Positions 25,501-33,931 of a DNA stretch of 47,611 bases are shown in pieces (within the stretch, counting starts at the first letter, position 1; every line of letters starts with the position of its first letter). The DNA comes from Solobacterium sp. Lineage in GTDB: Bacteria > Bacillota_I > Bacilli_A > Erysipelotrichales > Erysipelotrichaceae. The notes under the pieces were generated by a model. That model was not told where the DNA came from. It saw only the letters and a program-made list of their open reading frames with translations, and did not search any database. The DNA lies in NCBI GenBank assembly GCA_017421125.1, contig JAFOMZ010000095.1:1-47611 (forward strand), written 5' to 3'. The translations under genes and the position numbers were made by a program.

Positions 25501-26918
25501 TAGTGGAATGTGACTTTCTTCAGCTGATCATTTCCCTGATTGATCGTAATCTTATTCCAATCATCTGCTGTCCCGTAATAATAGACATCCTTTAGTGAAC
25601 TGCAATGCTGGAACGCAGCAGGTTTGATCACTTTTACAGTTTCCGGGATCGTAATAGCAGTCAGGTTTTCACAATAATCGAATGCAGATGTGCCGATCGT
25701 CTTTACACCGTAAGGGATCTCAACAGCGGTAAGCGTCGTGGTATAGATAAATGCGTTTTCCGGTATGGTCTCTGTCCAACCGAACTCAATATCGCTTCCG
25801 CTGCCGACCGGACCGGCTGTTTTCAGGTTTGTGGATTCGCCAAACACACCGCCATTAGCGAGCTTTGTTACGCTTGCCGGTATCGTAACTTTTGAAAGAT
25901 TTGTGCATTTATCAAACAGGCGGCTGTCCAAGGTTGTTACACCATTTGGAATCACGATCTCTTCGAGTGATTCATTATCCGCAAATGCATACTCTCCGAT
26001 ACTTTTCACGCTTTTCGGGATATCGATGTTTTTCAGACTGTAACAATGATAGAATATCCTGCTCGGAATGGCAGTCAGATTTGCCGACAGCTTCACTTCC
26101 TCAAGACTCGGATTATAATAGAACAGTTCCTTTCCAAGAGTCGTGACACTGTCCGGAATTGTAATACTGACAAGACTTGTACAGGATTTGAAAGCACCTT
26201 CTCCGATACTGGTCAGGCTGTCCGGCAGATTGATCTTCTCCAGATAATCAGTACTGCTGAATGCATAGTTTCCTATGCTTTTCACACCGTTTGGTACTGT
26301 AACGATCGTAATGTTTTCATCTTCCGCAAAAGCATAATCACCGATCGCGGTCACGTTTTTACCGTCGATCACAGATGGAATAACCACTTCCTCATCCGCG
26401 CCGATGTATTTTGTAATGGTCACGGTATTATTACTGACGGTGTACTGATAATCTCCCGATTCAGCGAAAAGGTCAGCTGTCTCCTCTTCTTCAGTCAGGA
26501 TCTCCTCAGAAGGTTCTTCCCCTTCTTCCGGAACCGGCCCAGCTGTTTCCTGTTCTGATGGTTCTTCAAGTTCAGGCTCTTCAGACTCTGTCACTTCAGT
26601 GATCTCTTCTTCGGGTTCTTCTTCCTCTGAAGGGTTCACTTCCGTTTCGTCATTTTCCTCTGTAACAGGCTCCACCACTTCAGGTTCGGCTGTTTCTTCC
26701 GCAACAGTGACCTCTTCTATAACGGGATCTTCTGTTTCTTCAGTCTCTGTCACTTCTTCTGTGATCAGTTCTGCTGTTTCTTCGGTCTCTGTCACTTCTT
26801 CTGTGACAAACTCTTCTGTTCCTTCTTCACCTTCCGCAAATACTGTCACATCAGACATCATCGTACTGAATGCCAGTATCATGCTTAAAAACAGATTCGC
26901 AGTCTTTTTCCAGTTCAT
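22575..26918 (-). CDS. Large secreted repeat protein: acidic hinge, BspA-like LRRs, Ig-like domains
   Basis: A 1447-residue protein. A signal peptide (about 1-30, KKTANLFLSMILAFSTMM core, VFA cleavage site) is followed by an acidic Glu/Thr/Val-rich hinge to about 160. Next come about nine BspA-type leucine-rich repeats (about 165-490; units like LVSITIPDSVTTLGKELF), three Big_2-like Ig domains (about 500-730; VTGITLNKTESKLAKGEEDQ and kin), and about seven tandem 70-90-residue modules (units with KDYTVKYANNTKLGDNTASF, then YKG). A unique C-terminus of about 140 residues ends FIRIAE. No LPXTG and no C-terminal membrane segment are present, so how it is held at the surface is unknown. Probably adhesion or host contact. 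The start at 26918 is chosen for GGAGG upstream and its clean signal peptide. Confidence 0.88.
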   Translation of the reverse strand: MNWKKTANLFLSMILAFSTMMSDVTVFAEGEEGTEEFVTEEVTETEETAELITEEVTETEETEDPVIEEVTVAEETAEPEVVEPVTEENDETEVNPSEEEEPEEEITEVTESEEPELEEPSEQETAGPVPEEGEEPSEEILTEEEETADLFAESGDYQYTVSNNTVTITKYIGADEEVVIPSVIDGKNVTAIGDYAFAEDENITIVTVPNGVKSIGNYAFSSTDYLEKINLPDSLTSIGEGAFKSCTSLVSITIPDSVTTLGKELFYYNPSLEEVKLSANLTAIPSRIFYHCYSLKNIDIPKSVKSIGEYAFADNESLEEIVIPNGVTTLDSRLFDKCTNLSKVTIPASVTKLANGGVFGESTNLKTAGPVGSGSDIEFGWTETIPENAFIYTTTLTAVEIPYGVKTIGTSAFDYCENLTAITIPETVKVIKPAAFQHCSSLKDVYYYGTADDWNKITINQGNDQLKKVTFHYKGIQLRALKINAEDGEIVLRAGESRTLGVTRTPANSGEEIFWETSDGNTLTVDQNGTVTAVKSGSAVIKVRNEDGSISDTVEIIVAVEVTGITLNKTESKLAKGEEDQLTATVKPDNATFKDVKWRSSNQGVVRVDQTGHVTAVGGGTAVVTAEADGGLTASCTYTVLVPVTGISADESINVPLEKDTEISYQIEPSDATNQKVIFTTGNAEIAKVSADGIVTGLKLGETDITVKTEDGGYQAVVHVTVVPDGIYMDPIEESYAYTGSAIKPAVRLYDQGTLLKEKTDYTVTYANNTKAGTAKITIKMARDYKGTITKTFEITPVDLNDLTCDALTLAETGKTLLPVPALYFNGKKLKNKTDYTVDYTGWDRLTGDENNEAVVTVIAKENGNFSGERKVTIFVAPKGTAVPVSKLKVTTAALKYEDLTEENFAEKVKEAITVKDGKTGLQEGINYTIKDIKSEDRAVGSFKVTLEGKDSKYIGERTVTVKVTGIALTDKKVKNNEIGSYVYNGKPQTLHDSFYLTYGDKTLEKGKDYQIASYTNNVNAGKASVKIQGINGYTGTRTVTFTIAPNKTDITAEDVSYNASVEYAKGGAKPTIKVSDPQLGQLTAGKDYTVKYANNTKLGDNTASFTLTFAGNYKGTPALKQTYSVVGKNIAKTSLTVKDVVWSASAGKYRSTPALKDTDGKALKAGTDYQKTYVYELKNADGSYEPLDAKSVVPAGSVIRITVEGKDKYSGTISGEYKVMEAAKNIAKAVFTVQDQEYTGRAIRLTAGSFTKAVINSKDLTYGVDYKVVSYTNNIKKGTATAVLQGIGEYGGTKTVKFRIVQKEADFYWLGGETIRLSGINVSYIDASTVTIVFNNAKLEKGDLPFYDEAWDEEPYTAKDVNIITLKPDSTVMIRDSIDGNKTGAWPFPVNGEYYGQYPRGVYITSGKASDWPKTLFGSDVIGLFWVGIKDPVTGTSTDYFIRIAE
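26732..26806 (-). repeat. 42-base tandem repeat in the acidic hinge of the surface protein
   Basis: A 33-base block at 26732-26764 recurs at 26774-26806 with one mismatch, giving a 42-base (14-residue) period that encodes TEEVTETEETAE-type units. A third, more diverged unit follows in the protein. Being in frame, copy changes would lengthen or shorten the hinge without breaking the gene. Confidence 0.8.
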
Positions 26919-26977
26919 AAATACCTCCGGAAATTTCTTCACCAACTTTATAATATGATCTTCTATTGATTGATTTT

Positions 26978-27006
26978 ATTTTACGGGTATATGACGCACT
27001 CTTCAA
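26978..27006 (-). promoter_or_regulatory. Promoter of the large surface protein gene
   Basis: On the minus strand TTGAAG and TAAAAT are spaced by exactly 17 bases, about 60 bases before the start codon. A nearer TATTAT at about 26950 lacks a -35 box. Confidence 0.5.
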
Positions 27007-27077
27007 TGAGGGACAGCTTATTTCAGTTCAGAGCTTTCACATATTTCTTTGATCAGGCATCATGTGTTTCACAACAT

Positions 27078-27105
27078 GAAAAAGCCCCGCATTCCTGCAA
27101 GGCTT
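27078..27105 (-). terminator. Terminator of the AAA+ operon
   Basis: On the minus strand AAGCCTTGCA-GGAA-TGCGGGGCTT forms a 10-pair stem with two G-T pairs and a 4-base loop, followed by TTTTT. It lies 24 bases beyond the stop of the AAA+ gene. Confidence 0.8.
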
Positions 27106-27129
27106 CGGTTACGTTTTGGTTTTGGCTGA

Positions 27130-29265
27130 TCAGAACAGACCGGCTGCTTTCGGAGGTGATACTTTGATCGTAAAGTCAAAGTCTTCCAGTTTCAGCTCAT
27201 CCATTTTGCTTTCAGGGTTGCGTACAAGACGGCGTGACTGTCTGAGGATCGCATCCTCGACAACATTTCGTGCAAGTCTGCCGTTTCCTGCTTCAGCTGC
27301 GTTGATCGACTGTACTTCATTGAAGTAATCTGTCAGCCGTTCTTCCACGTCATCGGCGATCATGTATCCTTTGGACTTCGCCTGGATCTTGGCGATCTGG
27401 TACAGTTCTTCTCCGGTGTAGTCCTTGAATTCGATCGTGTTCGGGAATCTGGATTTCAGACCGCTGTTGGATTCCAGGAATGTAGCCATTTCACGGCTGT
27501 ATCCTGCCAGGATCACGATCAGGTCATCACGGTTGTCTTCCATTGCCTTGACGATCGTATCGATGCATTCCAGACCGAATGAGTCATCTTTTCCTCTGTA
27601 CAGTGAATAAGCTTCATCGATGAAGAGGACTCCACCGATCGCAGACTTGATGACGGACATTGTCAGCGGAGCTGTTTGACCGACATACTGCGCAACAAGG
27701 TCTGCTCTTGTAACTTCAACAAGCTGGCCCCTGCTCAATGCACCGATCGCCTTCATATATCTGGAGATCAGACGTGCGATCGTTGTTTTACCTGTACCGG
27801 GGTTGCCTGTAAAGATCATGTGCTTGGAGATCTCGCTGACCTTCATACCCTGCTGTCTGCGGAGTTCCTGCATCTGGATATGTGATTCCAGGGAACGGAT
27901 ATATTCTTTGACCATTTCAAGACCAACGATCTGGTCAAGTTCTTCATTGACTGCCTTGATCTCTTCTGCGCTGGTCTTGGAGCGGATCAGTGATACGTAT
28001 TCGTCAACGATCTTAGCGCATGCAAGGTCATCATGAACGACCAGCTCAGCGACAGTTTCAGCGCCGAGTCCTTTTTCAAGGACTTCCTGGCTGAGGCAGA
28101 TATAGAAGTTGTCAAATATCTGCGTGATCGCATCCGCGCCTTTTGTCTTGTCATAATGTCCGACGATCCAGTCTTTCAGTTCCTGTGTCATCCGTACATC
28201 AAGTTTCAGATTGGACGCAGAACGTTCGATCAGATCTCTTGTCTTATGGTCGATCACTTCCCTGATGTTTTCTTCCGTCAATGCTTTCAGTTTGATCGTA
28301 TCCAGTACATGGTAAAGGAAATCAGCGCCGAAAGCATCCTGGACTGCGGATGTGCCCTTTGTTGTCATGAAGACAAGATATTTGCCTTCTGCACTCAGGG
28401 AGTCAACAGCTTCCTTTACAAGACCGGTCTGATTTTCAACCAGAATACCCTTGTTCAGGACATAACGTCTGCTCAGTACGACCTTTCCGTCACATACCAG
28501 TGAGTCGATCATACGAAGGAATGACGGGAATCCGACTTCAAAGTTTTCAAATACAATGATGGACCCTTTGCCTGACAGATCACGATAAAGGTCCTGCAGG
28601 AAGATCTGTTCCTGCGAACCTGACTGATACAGGCTCAGATCGATCGTATATACTTCATCACTCGCAAATACTCTGCGCTGATAAAGGCTCTTTGCCATCT
28701 GTGCGATGATCGCATGTTTTCCGGAACCGTTGGGGCCTGTCAAAAGAATGACATTCTTTGCCTTTCCGGGACTCTGGCCCATGACATACGGTCTTCTGAA
28801 CGCATTGCAGACCTCTCTAAGCTGATCGTCCTGACCGACGATATTGTCTTCAAGATCACGCAGTACACTTTCAAACAATGCGCCGCTGTCAGTCGGTTCG
28901 ATCACAACAGGAGCTTCCTGTACAGACGGCATATCGGGGATCTTGACTTCAGCAGTACTGATGCCGTAATCCCTGGCGATCTCTTCCTGCAGAGCCTTCA
29001 TATCATCGATTTTCGGTGTCAGGTCTACCTGTTCCACTTTGGAAAGATTGTCCAGATCCTTCTGCTGACGCTTCAGAACATCCTTCAGCGCATTCAAAGT
29101 ATCATCAGCAGCTTTCATAATATCGTCTGCCATTTTCGGAGACTTCTGATGATTGATAATGCCTTCTGTTGTCAGTTCAATATCATTGTTTGTATCAAAC
29201 TTTTTGCGGGCTTTGTTATAAAGTATTTCCCGCATCAGACGTTCTTTTTCTGTTTCTTTGGACAC
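27130..29265 (-). CDS. Two-domain AAA+ protein: degenerate ClpB-like module plus intact CbbX/SpoVK-like module
   Basis: A protein of about 711 residues. An N-terminal helical part (about 1-120) precedes a ClpB-D2-like AAA domain (about 145-400) introduced by DNIVGQDDQLREVCNAF. Its Walker A is GPNGSGKHA, with His in place of Thr/Ser (about residue 187), and its Walker B is IIVFENFE instead of a DE pair, so it probably does not hydrolyse ATP. The second domain (about 445-714) is of the CbbX/SpoVK/EccA kind and intact: Walker A GNPGTGKTT, VGQTAPLTM, Walker B FIDEAYSL, GLKSRF for the arginine finger. I place the start at GTG 29265, 2 bases after the upstream stop, because AAGAGG then has proper spacing; GTG 29274 is an alternative. 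Role unknown; it likely remodels a protein partner. Confidence 0.82.
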   Translation of the reverse strand: MSKETEKERLMREILYNKARKKFDTNNDIELTTEGIINHQKSPKMADDIMKAADDTLNALKDVLKRQQKDLDNLSKVEQVDLTPKIDDMKALQEEIARDYGISTAEVKIPDMPSVQEAPVVIEPTDSGALFESVLRDLEDNIVGQDDQLREVCNAFRRPYVMGQSPGKAKNVILLTGPNGSGKHAIIAQMAKSLYQRRVFASDEVYTIDLSLYQSGSQEQIFLQDLYRDLSGKGSIIVFENFEVGFPSFLRMIDSLVCDGKVVLSRRYVLNKGILVENQTGLVKEAVDSLSAEGKYLVFMTTKGTSAVQDAFGADFLYHVLDTIKLKALTEENIREVIDHKTRDLIERSASNLKLDVRMTQELKDWIVGHYDKTKGADAITQIFDNFYICLSQEVLEKGLGAETVAELVVHDDLACAKIVDEYVSLIRSKTSAEEIKAVNEELDQIVGLEMVKEYIRSLESHIQMQELRRQQGMKVSEISKHMIFTGNPGTGKTTIARLISRYMKAIGALSRGQLVEVTRADLVAQYVGQTAPLTMSVIKSAIGGVLFIDEAYSLYRGKDDSFGLECIDTIVKAMEDNRDDLIVILAGYSREMATFLESNSGLKSRFPNTIEFKDYTGEELYQIAKIQAKSKGYMIADDVEERLTDYFNEVQSINAAEAGNGRLARNVVEDAILRQSRRLVRNPESKMDELKLEDFDFTIKVSPPKAAGLF

Positions 29266-29267
29266 GG

Positions 29268-30233
29268 TTACCACCTCTTCCCACTCATCATCTGGCTGAT
29301 ATCACTGTCTCCGGTCAGACCGTCTTTCTGAAGCACAGCTTCCAGAGTCGACATATCTGCAGAAAGATTAATAAAGTCGTTGTCAGTCATGCTGGATATG
29401 ATCGTCTGCATAGCCTGATTGATCAGATTGATCGTCTTCTTCAGATCCGCATAGGTCGACTCATAGCTGGGATCAGTCTTGGCGACCTGCAGCAGCGTAT
29501 ACTGCTTCAGGATCCTTGTAAGGATCGGCAGATAATGCGTATAGAGTTTATCCAGTTTGTTATGGCTGTCCGGGAATTTCTCTTCAAAATACTTGATCTG
29601 TTTCAGCAGAGTCGTCGTTTCATAAAGGCTCGTCGAGATCTCGTCATCCGGAATATCATCATTCAGATCACTGATCACCTGAATATAATACTCCGCTCCC
29701 GGTTTCGTATCTTGTTTCTTGACTTCCTGTACCGGTTTGACTTCTACTTTCTTGTTGACTACTTCTGCCTCAACAACTTCCTGTATATCAGTATTTGCCG
29801 CAGCCATGGAAACAAGCGTATCCAGGATCTGGTCATACATATCACTGTAGCGTCTGCGGAACTCACTCAGTGTACCGACACGTCTGCCGTTGCGGTAGAC
29901 ATCCAGGTTGCTGAGCGTTTTATATGACTTCGTCCTGAGCACCAGATCGATGTTGTTAGGCATGTCCAGGATCCTCTTCTTAGAGAAATGCCTGCGCAGA
30001 TATTCATAAACCTGAGCCAGTTCATCACTTGTATGGGATTCATTCCTTGCCGGTCTCGCATGACTGTATGTATAACTCTGTTCTTCTTTTTCTCTACCGG
30101 CACCAACGGCTTTCATCATAAAGAAAGCAAGGGCTGCCGTGATAAATACCAAAGGAAGCACTCCATCCGAGGCAAAGAATATAAATAAAAGGAAAAAAAT
30201 CCAGAAATTTCCACCTGATCTTCTGTATCTCAT
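29268..30233 (-). CDS. XpaC-like (5-bromo-4-chloroindolyl phosphate hydrolysis family) membrane protein
   Basis: A 321-residue protein. Two N-terminal hydrophobic segments (NFWIFFLLFIFFASDGVLPL, then VFITAALAFFMM) anchor it. A linker follows, then a helical domain at about 195-315 resembling the XpaC family: KLDKLYTHYLPILTRILKQY, then INLINQAMQTIISSM and LSADMSTLEAVLQKDGL. XpaC proteins often stand beside TelA (toxic anion resistance); no TelA is in this window, and its place is taken by an AAA+ protein. Function is unknown despite the family name. AGGAGGGTGAAGA is its ribosome binding site. It is the middle gene of a three-gene operon. Confidence 0.72.
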   Translation of the reverse strand: MRYRRSGGNFWIFFLLFIFFASDGVLPLVFITAALAFFMMKAVGAGREKEEQSYTYSHARPARNESHTSDELAQVYEYLRRHFSKKRILDMPNNIDLVLRTKSYKTLSNLDVYRNGRRVGTLSEFRRRYSDMYDQILDTLVSMAAANTDIQEVVEAEVVNKKVEVKPVQEVKKQDTKPGAEYYIQVISDLNDDIPDDEISTSLYETTTLLKQIKYFEEKFPDSHNKLDKLYTHYLPILTRILKQYTLLQVAKTDPSYESTYADLKKTINLINQAMQTIISSMTDNDFINLSADMSTLEAVLQKDGLTGDSDISQMMSGKRW

Positions 30234-30255
30234 TCTTCACCCTCCTGCTTGTATG

Positions 30256-30292
30256 ATTATATCATGCAAAAGCCTGCAATATGCAGGCCTTT
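30256..30292 (-). promoter_or_regulatory. Hairpin and extended -10 box between the first two genes of the AAA+ operon
   Basis: On the minus strand GCCTGCA-TAT-TGCAGGC, extended by AAA/TTTT pairs (30268-30292), looks like a weak terminator. Right after it comes TGATATAAT, an extended -10 box (30256-30264). Together they would partly separate the first gene from the XpaC-like and AAA+ genes. Confidence 0.4.
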
Positions 30293-30315
30293 GATCATTC
30301 ATCTGTTCAGATTTA

Positions 30316-31152
30316 TTAACTTTCCTGTTCGGGTTCCTCTTCTGCAGGTGCGGTCAGTCTCCACATCTCGCTGAAACTCAGGAATCCGATCTCGTCAGCA
30401 TTTGTTTTTGCCTGATTTCTCTGTTTCTTGATGTTGCCTTCATGGACAGTGTTCAGGATGTTTTTGTTGACCATGTACTGTACATAGAGGACTTTTTTCA
30501 GAAGGAACCAGTTGATCACATATCTGTAGATCTGAGCTGTTCTGTCTTCCAGCGCAGTCAGAACTGCAGGAGCTTCTTCCTTCTGCTTGTTGGCTGCTTC
30601 CACAGCCAGAGCCTTGAGCTCATCATAGTTTTTGAAATAATCCCTGTCGATGGATCTCTGCAGTGCGCCTGCCTTCATTGTGAACAGTTTGCTGTATGCA
30701 TCCGTGATCCTGGCAGCCTTGTCACTTGTGACTGCAACGATCTCATTTTTGCAGTCAATGAAAGGACTTCCCGGTTCTGTCATGCAGTAATAATATCCTT
30801 TTGCATAAATGAAGCTGTATTTTGAATACGGAACAACCAATAAAGCGCGATCTTCCGTATCACCCGCAACATACAAAATGTACGGATATTCAATGGGCTT
30901 TCCAGCCAGCTTAAAAATATCCTTGTAACGAATAATCTGATTGGAGATCGCATTTCTGTTGACTTCCGCCTTCAGGTTCACACAGATCTTGACGTTTTCG
31001 TCTTTTGCAAGAATCTCTGTGAAAGATTCTCTCAGCACTTCATCCAGATCATCTGTCAAATTCAGATAATCCTCCAAGTAACCGTTGAAGCTGCAGTCTT
31101 CACCATTTCTGCGCTGGTCAAGCTGCTGATCGAGAATACTACTGATTGCCAT
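30316..31152 (-). CDS. Conserved-looking protein of unknown function, first gene of AAA+ operon
   Basis: A 278-residue soluble protein that I do not recognise. It begins MAISSILDQQLDQRRNGEDC, has an alpha/beta-looking middle (ILYVAGDTEDRALLVVPYSK, then YSFIYAKGYYYCM) and a helical second half (ITDAYSKLFTMKAGALQRSI), ending FLSFSEMWRLTAPAEEEPEQ. No signal peptide, metal site or nucleotide motif is evident. The start at 31152 is chosen because GCGGAGGGGTAGTA precedes it; an upstream in-frame extension has none. The operon context makes it a candidate partner or substrate of the AAA+ protein. Confidence 0.7.
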   Translation of the reverse strand: MAISSILDQQLDQRRNGEDCSFNGYLEDYLNLTDDLDEVLRESFTEILAKDENVKICVNLKAEVNRNAISNQIIRYKDIFKLAGKPIEYPYILYVAGDTEDRALLVVPYSKYSFIYAKGYYYCMTEPGSPFIDCKNEIVAVTSDKAARITDAYSKLFTMKAGALQRSIDRDYFKNYDELKALAVEAANKQKEEAPAVLTALEDRTAQIYRYVINWFLLKKVLYVQYMVNKNILNTVHEGNIKKQRNQAKTNADEIGFLSFSEMWRLTAPAEEEPEQES

Positions 31153-31186
31153 TACTACCCCTCCGCTGATTCTTAAGATCATATAA

Positions 31187-31215
31187 ATCATATTTGTAAA
31201 GCATGAAAAACACAA
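31187..31215 (-). promoter_or_regulatory. Promoter of the AAA+ operon
   Basis: On the minus strand TTGTGT and TATGAT are spaced by exactly 17 bases, about 35 bases before the first start codon. Confidence 0.5.
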
Positions 31216-31327
31216 GCAAAATCGTCTTTTTCACTTTATCAGCAGACATTACATGACAAGTACACTTACATTTTTCATTTTGCTGTTAATAAAGTCGGAA
31301 ATGTACATGTATGGTAAAATCAGAAAT

Positions 31328-33931
31328 ATGAACAATAAAAGAACGATCATTTGCAGCGAATATCAAAAAGAGCGTATCTATCATACCCTTTCGCTCAGCA
31401 GTCATTCTGCCTCCCTTGCCGGAACAGAACTGCTCAGTCCGGGTACACTTCTGCACAGTGATGCGGAAGAGGACAAATATGCCTCGATGATGATGTTTGC
31501 GCAGCGCCTGAAAGACATAGCAGGCAGCCTGACAGTATACAGGGATATGCTGAAATATCCCGCTTTTATCAGCGAGATCCTTTCTTTTGCCAGAGAGTGT
31601 GCTTTATTCGGCATCACAGAGGAGATGCTTCCGCGTGACACACTGAGCGAACAGGAACTTGCCCTGATCCTGGGAGAAGCCCTCCGGATGCCTCTGGAAG
31701 AGCTGTATGTTTACCGGAACTATGATGAACTGCTTCGCAAAGCCATAGAGAAAAAGCCGGAATTCTCCATATTGTTTGAAACGGATATCTTCCGCAGACG
31801 CTTTCTTGACAAAGTCATTTCCGGGACCGGAAACACTTCCGTCATCAGCTCTGCGGTCCCGGCAGAAACAGAACATGTACGCTATGCGCTGAGCACCCGG
31901 CAGGAAATCGAAGCTGCCGCCCAGGAGATCTGCAGAAATGAAAAACCATGCAATATCATCCTGACAGACCGGCAGGCACAGCTTCCCGTTCTGGAACAGG
32001 TCTTTGAAAGATACGGCATCCCGTTCTGTCCGATCGAAGAGAACGTATATCCGCAGGCAGTACTCATATACATAACGCTGGCAGAGTTTGCTGTCCGCAA
32101 AGACGCCGAATCTCTCATCCGGATCATGAGAACAGGCGGTTTTTCCATGACCGCCGCAAGTGAGCTGATCCCTTTTGCGCAGAGAGTCCTGACCGGCATT
32201 TCCATTGACCGGGATATATATCAGCTGATCAAAAACAAGGACTTTGAAAGCGAAGCGGACAAAACGAGAGAATCGTGCCGCAGACTCGCTGACTATCTGG
32301 AATCCGTCAATGATGAGATCGGCCTGCTCCTGAGTTCCGAAGATCCCGCTTCGGCATTGAAAAATGCATACCGGCTGCTGCAGCGGCATCCCCGTATGAC
32401 CGACAGCGCCCAGCTGAAAGCCGGTACGGCGATCAGGACGATCCTGTCGCAGACAGTCGGATATGTCCACAGTGAAGAGGATGCCGATCTTGTTCTCAGC
32501 ATGATCGGCAATATCCGGGTAAGCACCGATACGCTGACGACGGATTTCTGTACGGTGACCGATCTGACGCATCCCGTTGACGCAAAAGATACTGTCTATA
32601 TCCTGGGTTGTTCAGCCAGAAGCTATCCGGGGATCCCCGTCAGAAAAGGACTTTTTGACGAGATCTATACAGCCAAGATCCCTGCTTTCCCTTCCCTGGA
32701 GGAGCGTCATGAGAGCTATACGAAACAGCTCTCCTGGATCCGCAGCAGCGGCAGGACGCTGATCTGGTCCTACGCCACAAATGACTATCAGGGAAGAAAT
32801 ATCGAACCTGCGTTTGAGGTCACGAGCAGACTTGGCAATTCAGGTGTTCCCTGGAAGCCGGTATCTTTAAAACCCGCGCGAACTCCCCGGCATGCACTGG
32901 ATGAGGATACCGCAAAGGAATTATTCCTGAGAAATGACGGAAAAATACATGGCTCGATCAGCAGGTTTGAACGCTGGTATCAGTGCCCGTATTCCTACTT
33001 TATTGAATCCGGTCTTTCCATCCGCAGATTTGATCCGCCTTCCCTGGACAGCGCAACGATCGGAACGATCCAGCATGCATTCATGGAAGAAATGGTAAAT
33101 GCATACGGGAAGGATTATGCTTCCGTAACAGAGCAGGAGATCCTTGCATTCCTGAAGCCCTGGTTCGATGACCTGAAGGTCATGAACCCGCATGACTCAT
33201 GGCAGATCGATCTGACGATGGAGCGTATGTGCAAGGGACTGTTAAGATCACTGATGTTCCTGACAGAAGCGGAAAAGAATACGATCTACAGTCCGCACGA
33301 ACCGGAAAAGGAATTCAAATATAACATCACCGATGATATCCAGCTGAACGGCATCATTGACAGGGTCGATACCTCCGGGGATCTGTTCCGTATCATTGAC
33401 TACAAGTCATCCGTTCATAAGCTTTCCGAGTCAAGCGTGAAAGCAGGCATCCAGCTGCAGCTGCTTTCCTATGTGTTCGCTGCTGAAAAGAAGATCGGGA
33501 AGACACCTTCCGGCGCATGTTATTTCTCCATGCAGTCTAAAGCAGTGACGGAAAAAGCCGCTTCATTCAAAACAAAAGGAATCGTTCCGGAAGAAGATCT
33601 CACGGACGTAGCTTATCTGAAAGACCTGTCAGATGCTGAAAGAAGATTCACCGGCTGGTCATTCACAAACGATGAAACAGATGAAAACTTCAAACAGTAT
33701 TTCAGCATGCCCTTGTATGACCTCGAAAAGGTCAGGCAGTGCATCAAAGAACTGTATGAATACTTCCGGACACATCTTCTGGCAGGAGAAATACAGGTCG
33801 ATCCTTTGGACAATGCGTGCATGTTCTGTCTCAACGCTCCTGTATGCCGCAATACAAACGGGACGCGCAAAGCTTCTCCTGTAGTAATGGCAGATGAAAA
33901 ACTGAAGGTCGGAAAGGGGGACGCGTCATGA
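31328..33931 (+). CDS. addB: AddB/RexB-type subunit of ATP-dependent helicase-nuclease
   Basis: About 867 residues, shorter than Bacillus AddB (about 1166). The C-terminal PD-(D/E)XK nuclease is intact (NGIIDRVD, then FRIIDYKSS), and the iron-sulfur cysteines are kept: one in RWYQCPYSYFIESGL and three in DNACMFCLNAPVCR. The N-terminus (RTIICSEYQKERIYHTL) lacks the Walker A found in AddB, as is usual for RexB. With AddA it resects double-strand breaks for recombination. The ATG at 31328 has no good ribosome binding site, and in-frame starts up to 31253 are possible, so the exact start is uncertain. The stop overlaps the addA start by 4 bases (ATGA). Divergent from the AAA+ operon. Confidence 0.85.
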   Translation: MNNKRTIICSEYQKERIYHTLSLSSHSASLAGTELLSPGTLLHSDAEEDKYASMMMFAQRLKDIAGSLTVYRDMLKYPAFISEILSFARECALFGITEEMLPRDTLSEQELALILGEALRMPLEELYVYRNYDELLRKAIEKKPEFSILFETDIFRRRFLDKVISGTGNTSVISSAVPAETEHVRYALSTRQEIEAAAQEICRNEKPCNIILTDRQAQLPVLEQVFERYGIPFCPIEENVYPQAVLIYITLAEFAVRKDAESLIRIMRTGGFSMTAASELIPFAQRVLTGISIDRDIYQLIKNKDFESEADKTRESCRRLADYLESVNDEIGLLLSSEDPASALKNAYRLLQRHPRMTDSAQLKAGTAIRTILSQTVGYVHSEEDADLVLSMIGNIRVSTDTLTTDFCTVTDLTHPVDAKDTVYILGCSARSYPGIPVRKGLFDEIYTAKIPAFPSLEERHESYTKQLSWIRSSGRTLIWSYATNDYQGRNIEPAFEVTSRLGNSGVPWKPVSLKPARTPRHALDEDTAKELFLRNDGKIHGSISRFERWYQCPYSYFIESGLSIRRFDPPSLDSATIGTIQHAFMEEMVNAYGKDYASVTEQEILAFLKPWFDDLKVMNPHDSWQIDLTMERMCKGLLRSLMFLTEAEKNTIYSPHEPEKEFKYNITDDIQLNGIIDRVDTSGDLFRIIDYKSSVHKLSESSVKAGIQLQLLSYVFAAEKKIGKTPSGACYFSMQSKAVTEKAASFKTKGIVPEEDLTDVAYLKDLSDAERRFTGWSFTNDETDENFKQYFSMPLYDLEKVRQCIKELYEYFRTHLLAGEIQVDPLDNACMFCLNAPVCRNTNGTRKASPVVMADEKLKVGKGDAS

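Noticed and set aside
26599-26958. Serine-rich open frame on the plus strand, mucin-like
   Set aside because: The Ser/Thr/Val composition is the mirror image of the acidic Glu-rich repeat of the surface protein gene.
31604-32572. 322-codon open frame on the minus strand
   Set aside because: Antisense to addB, which carries clear nuclease and iron-sulfur motifs.
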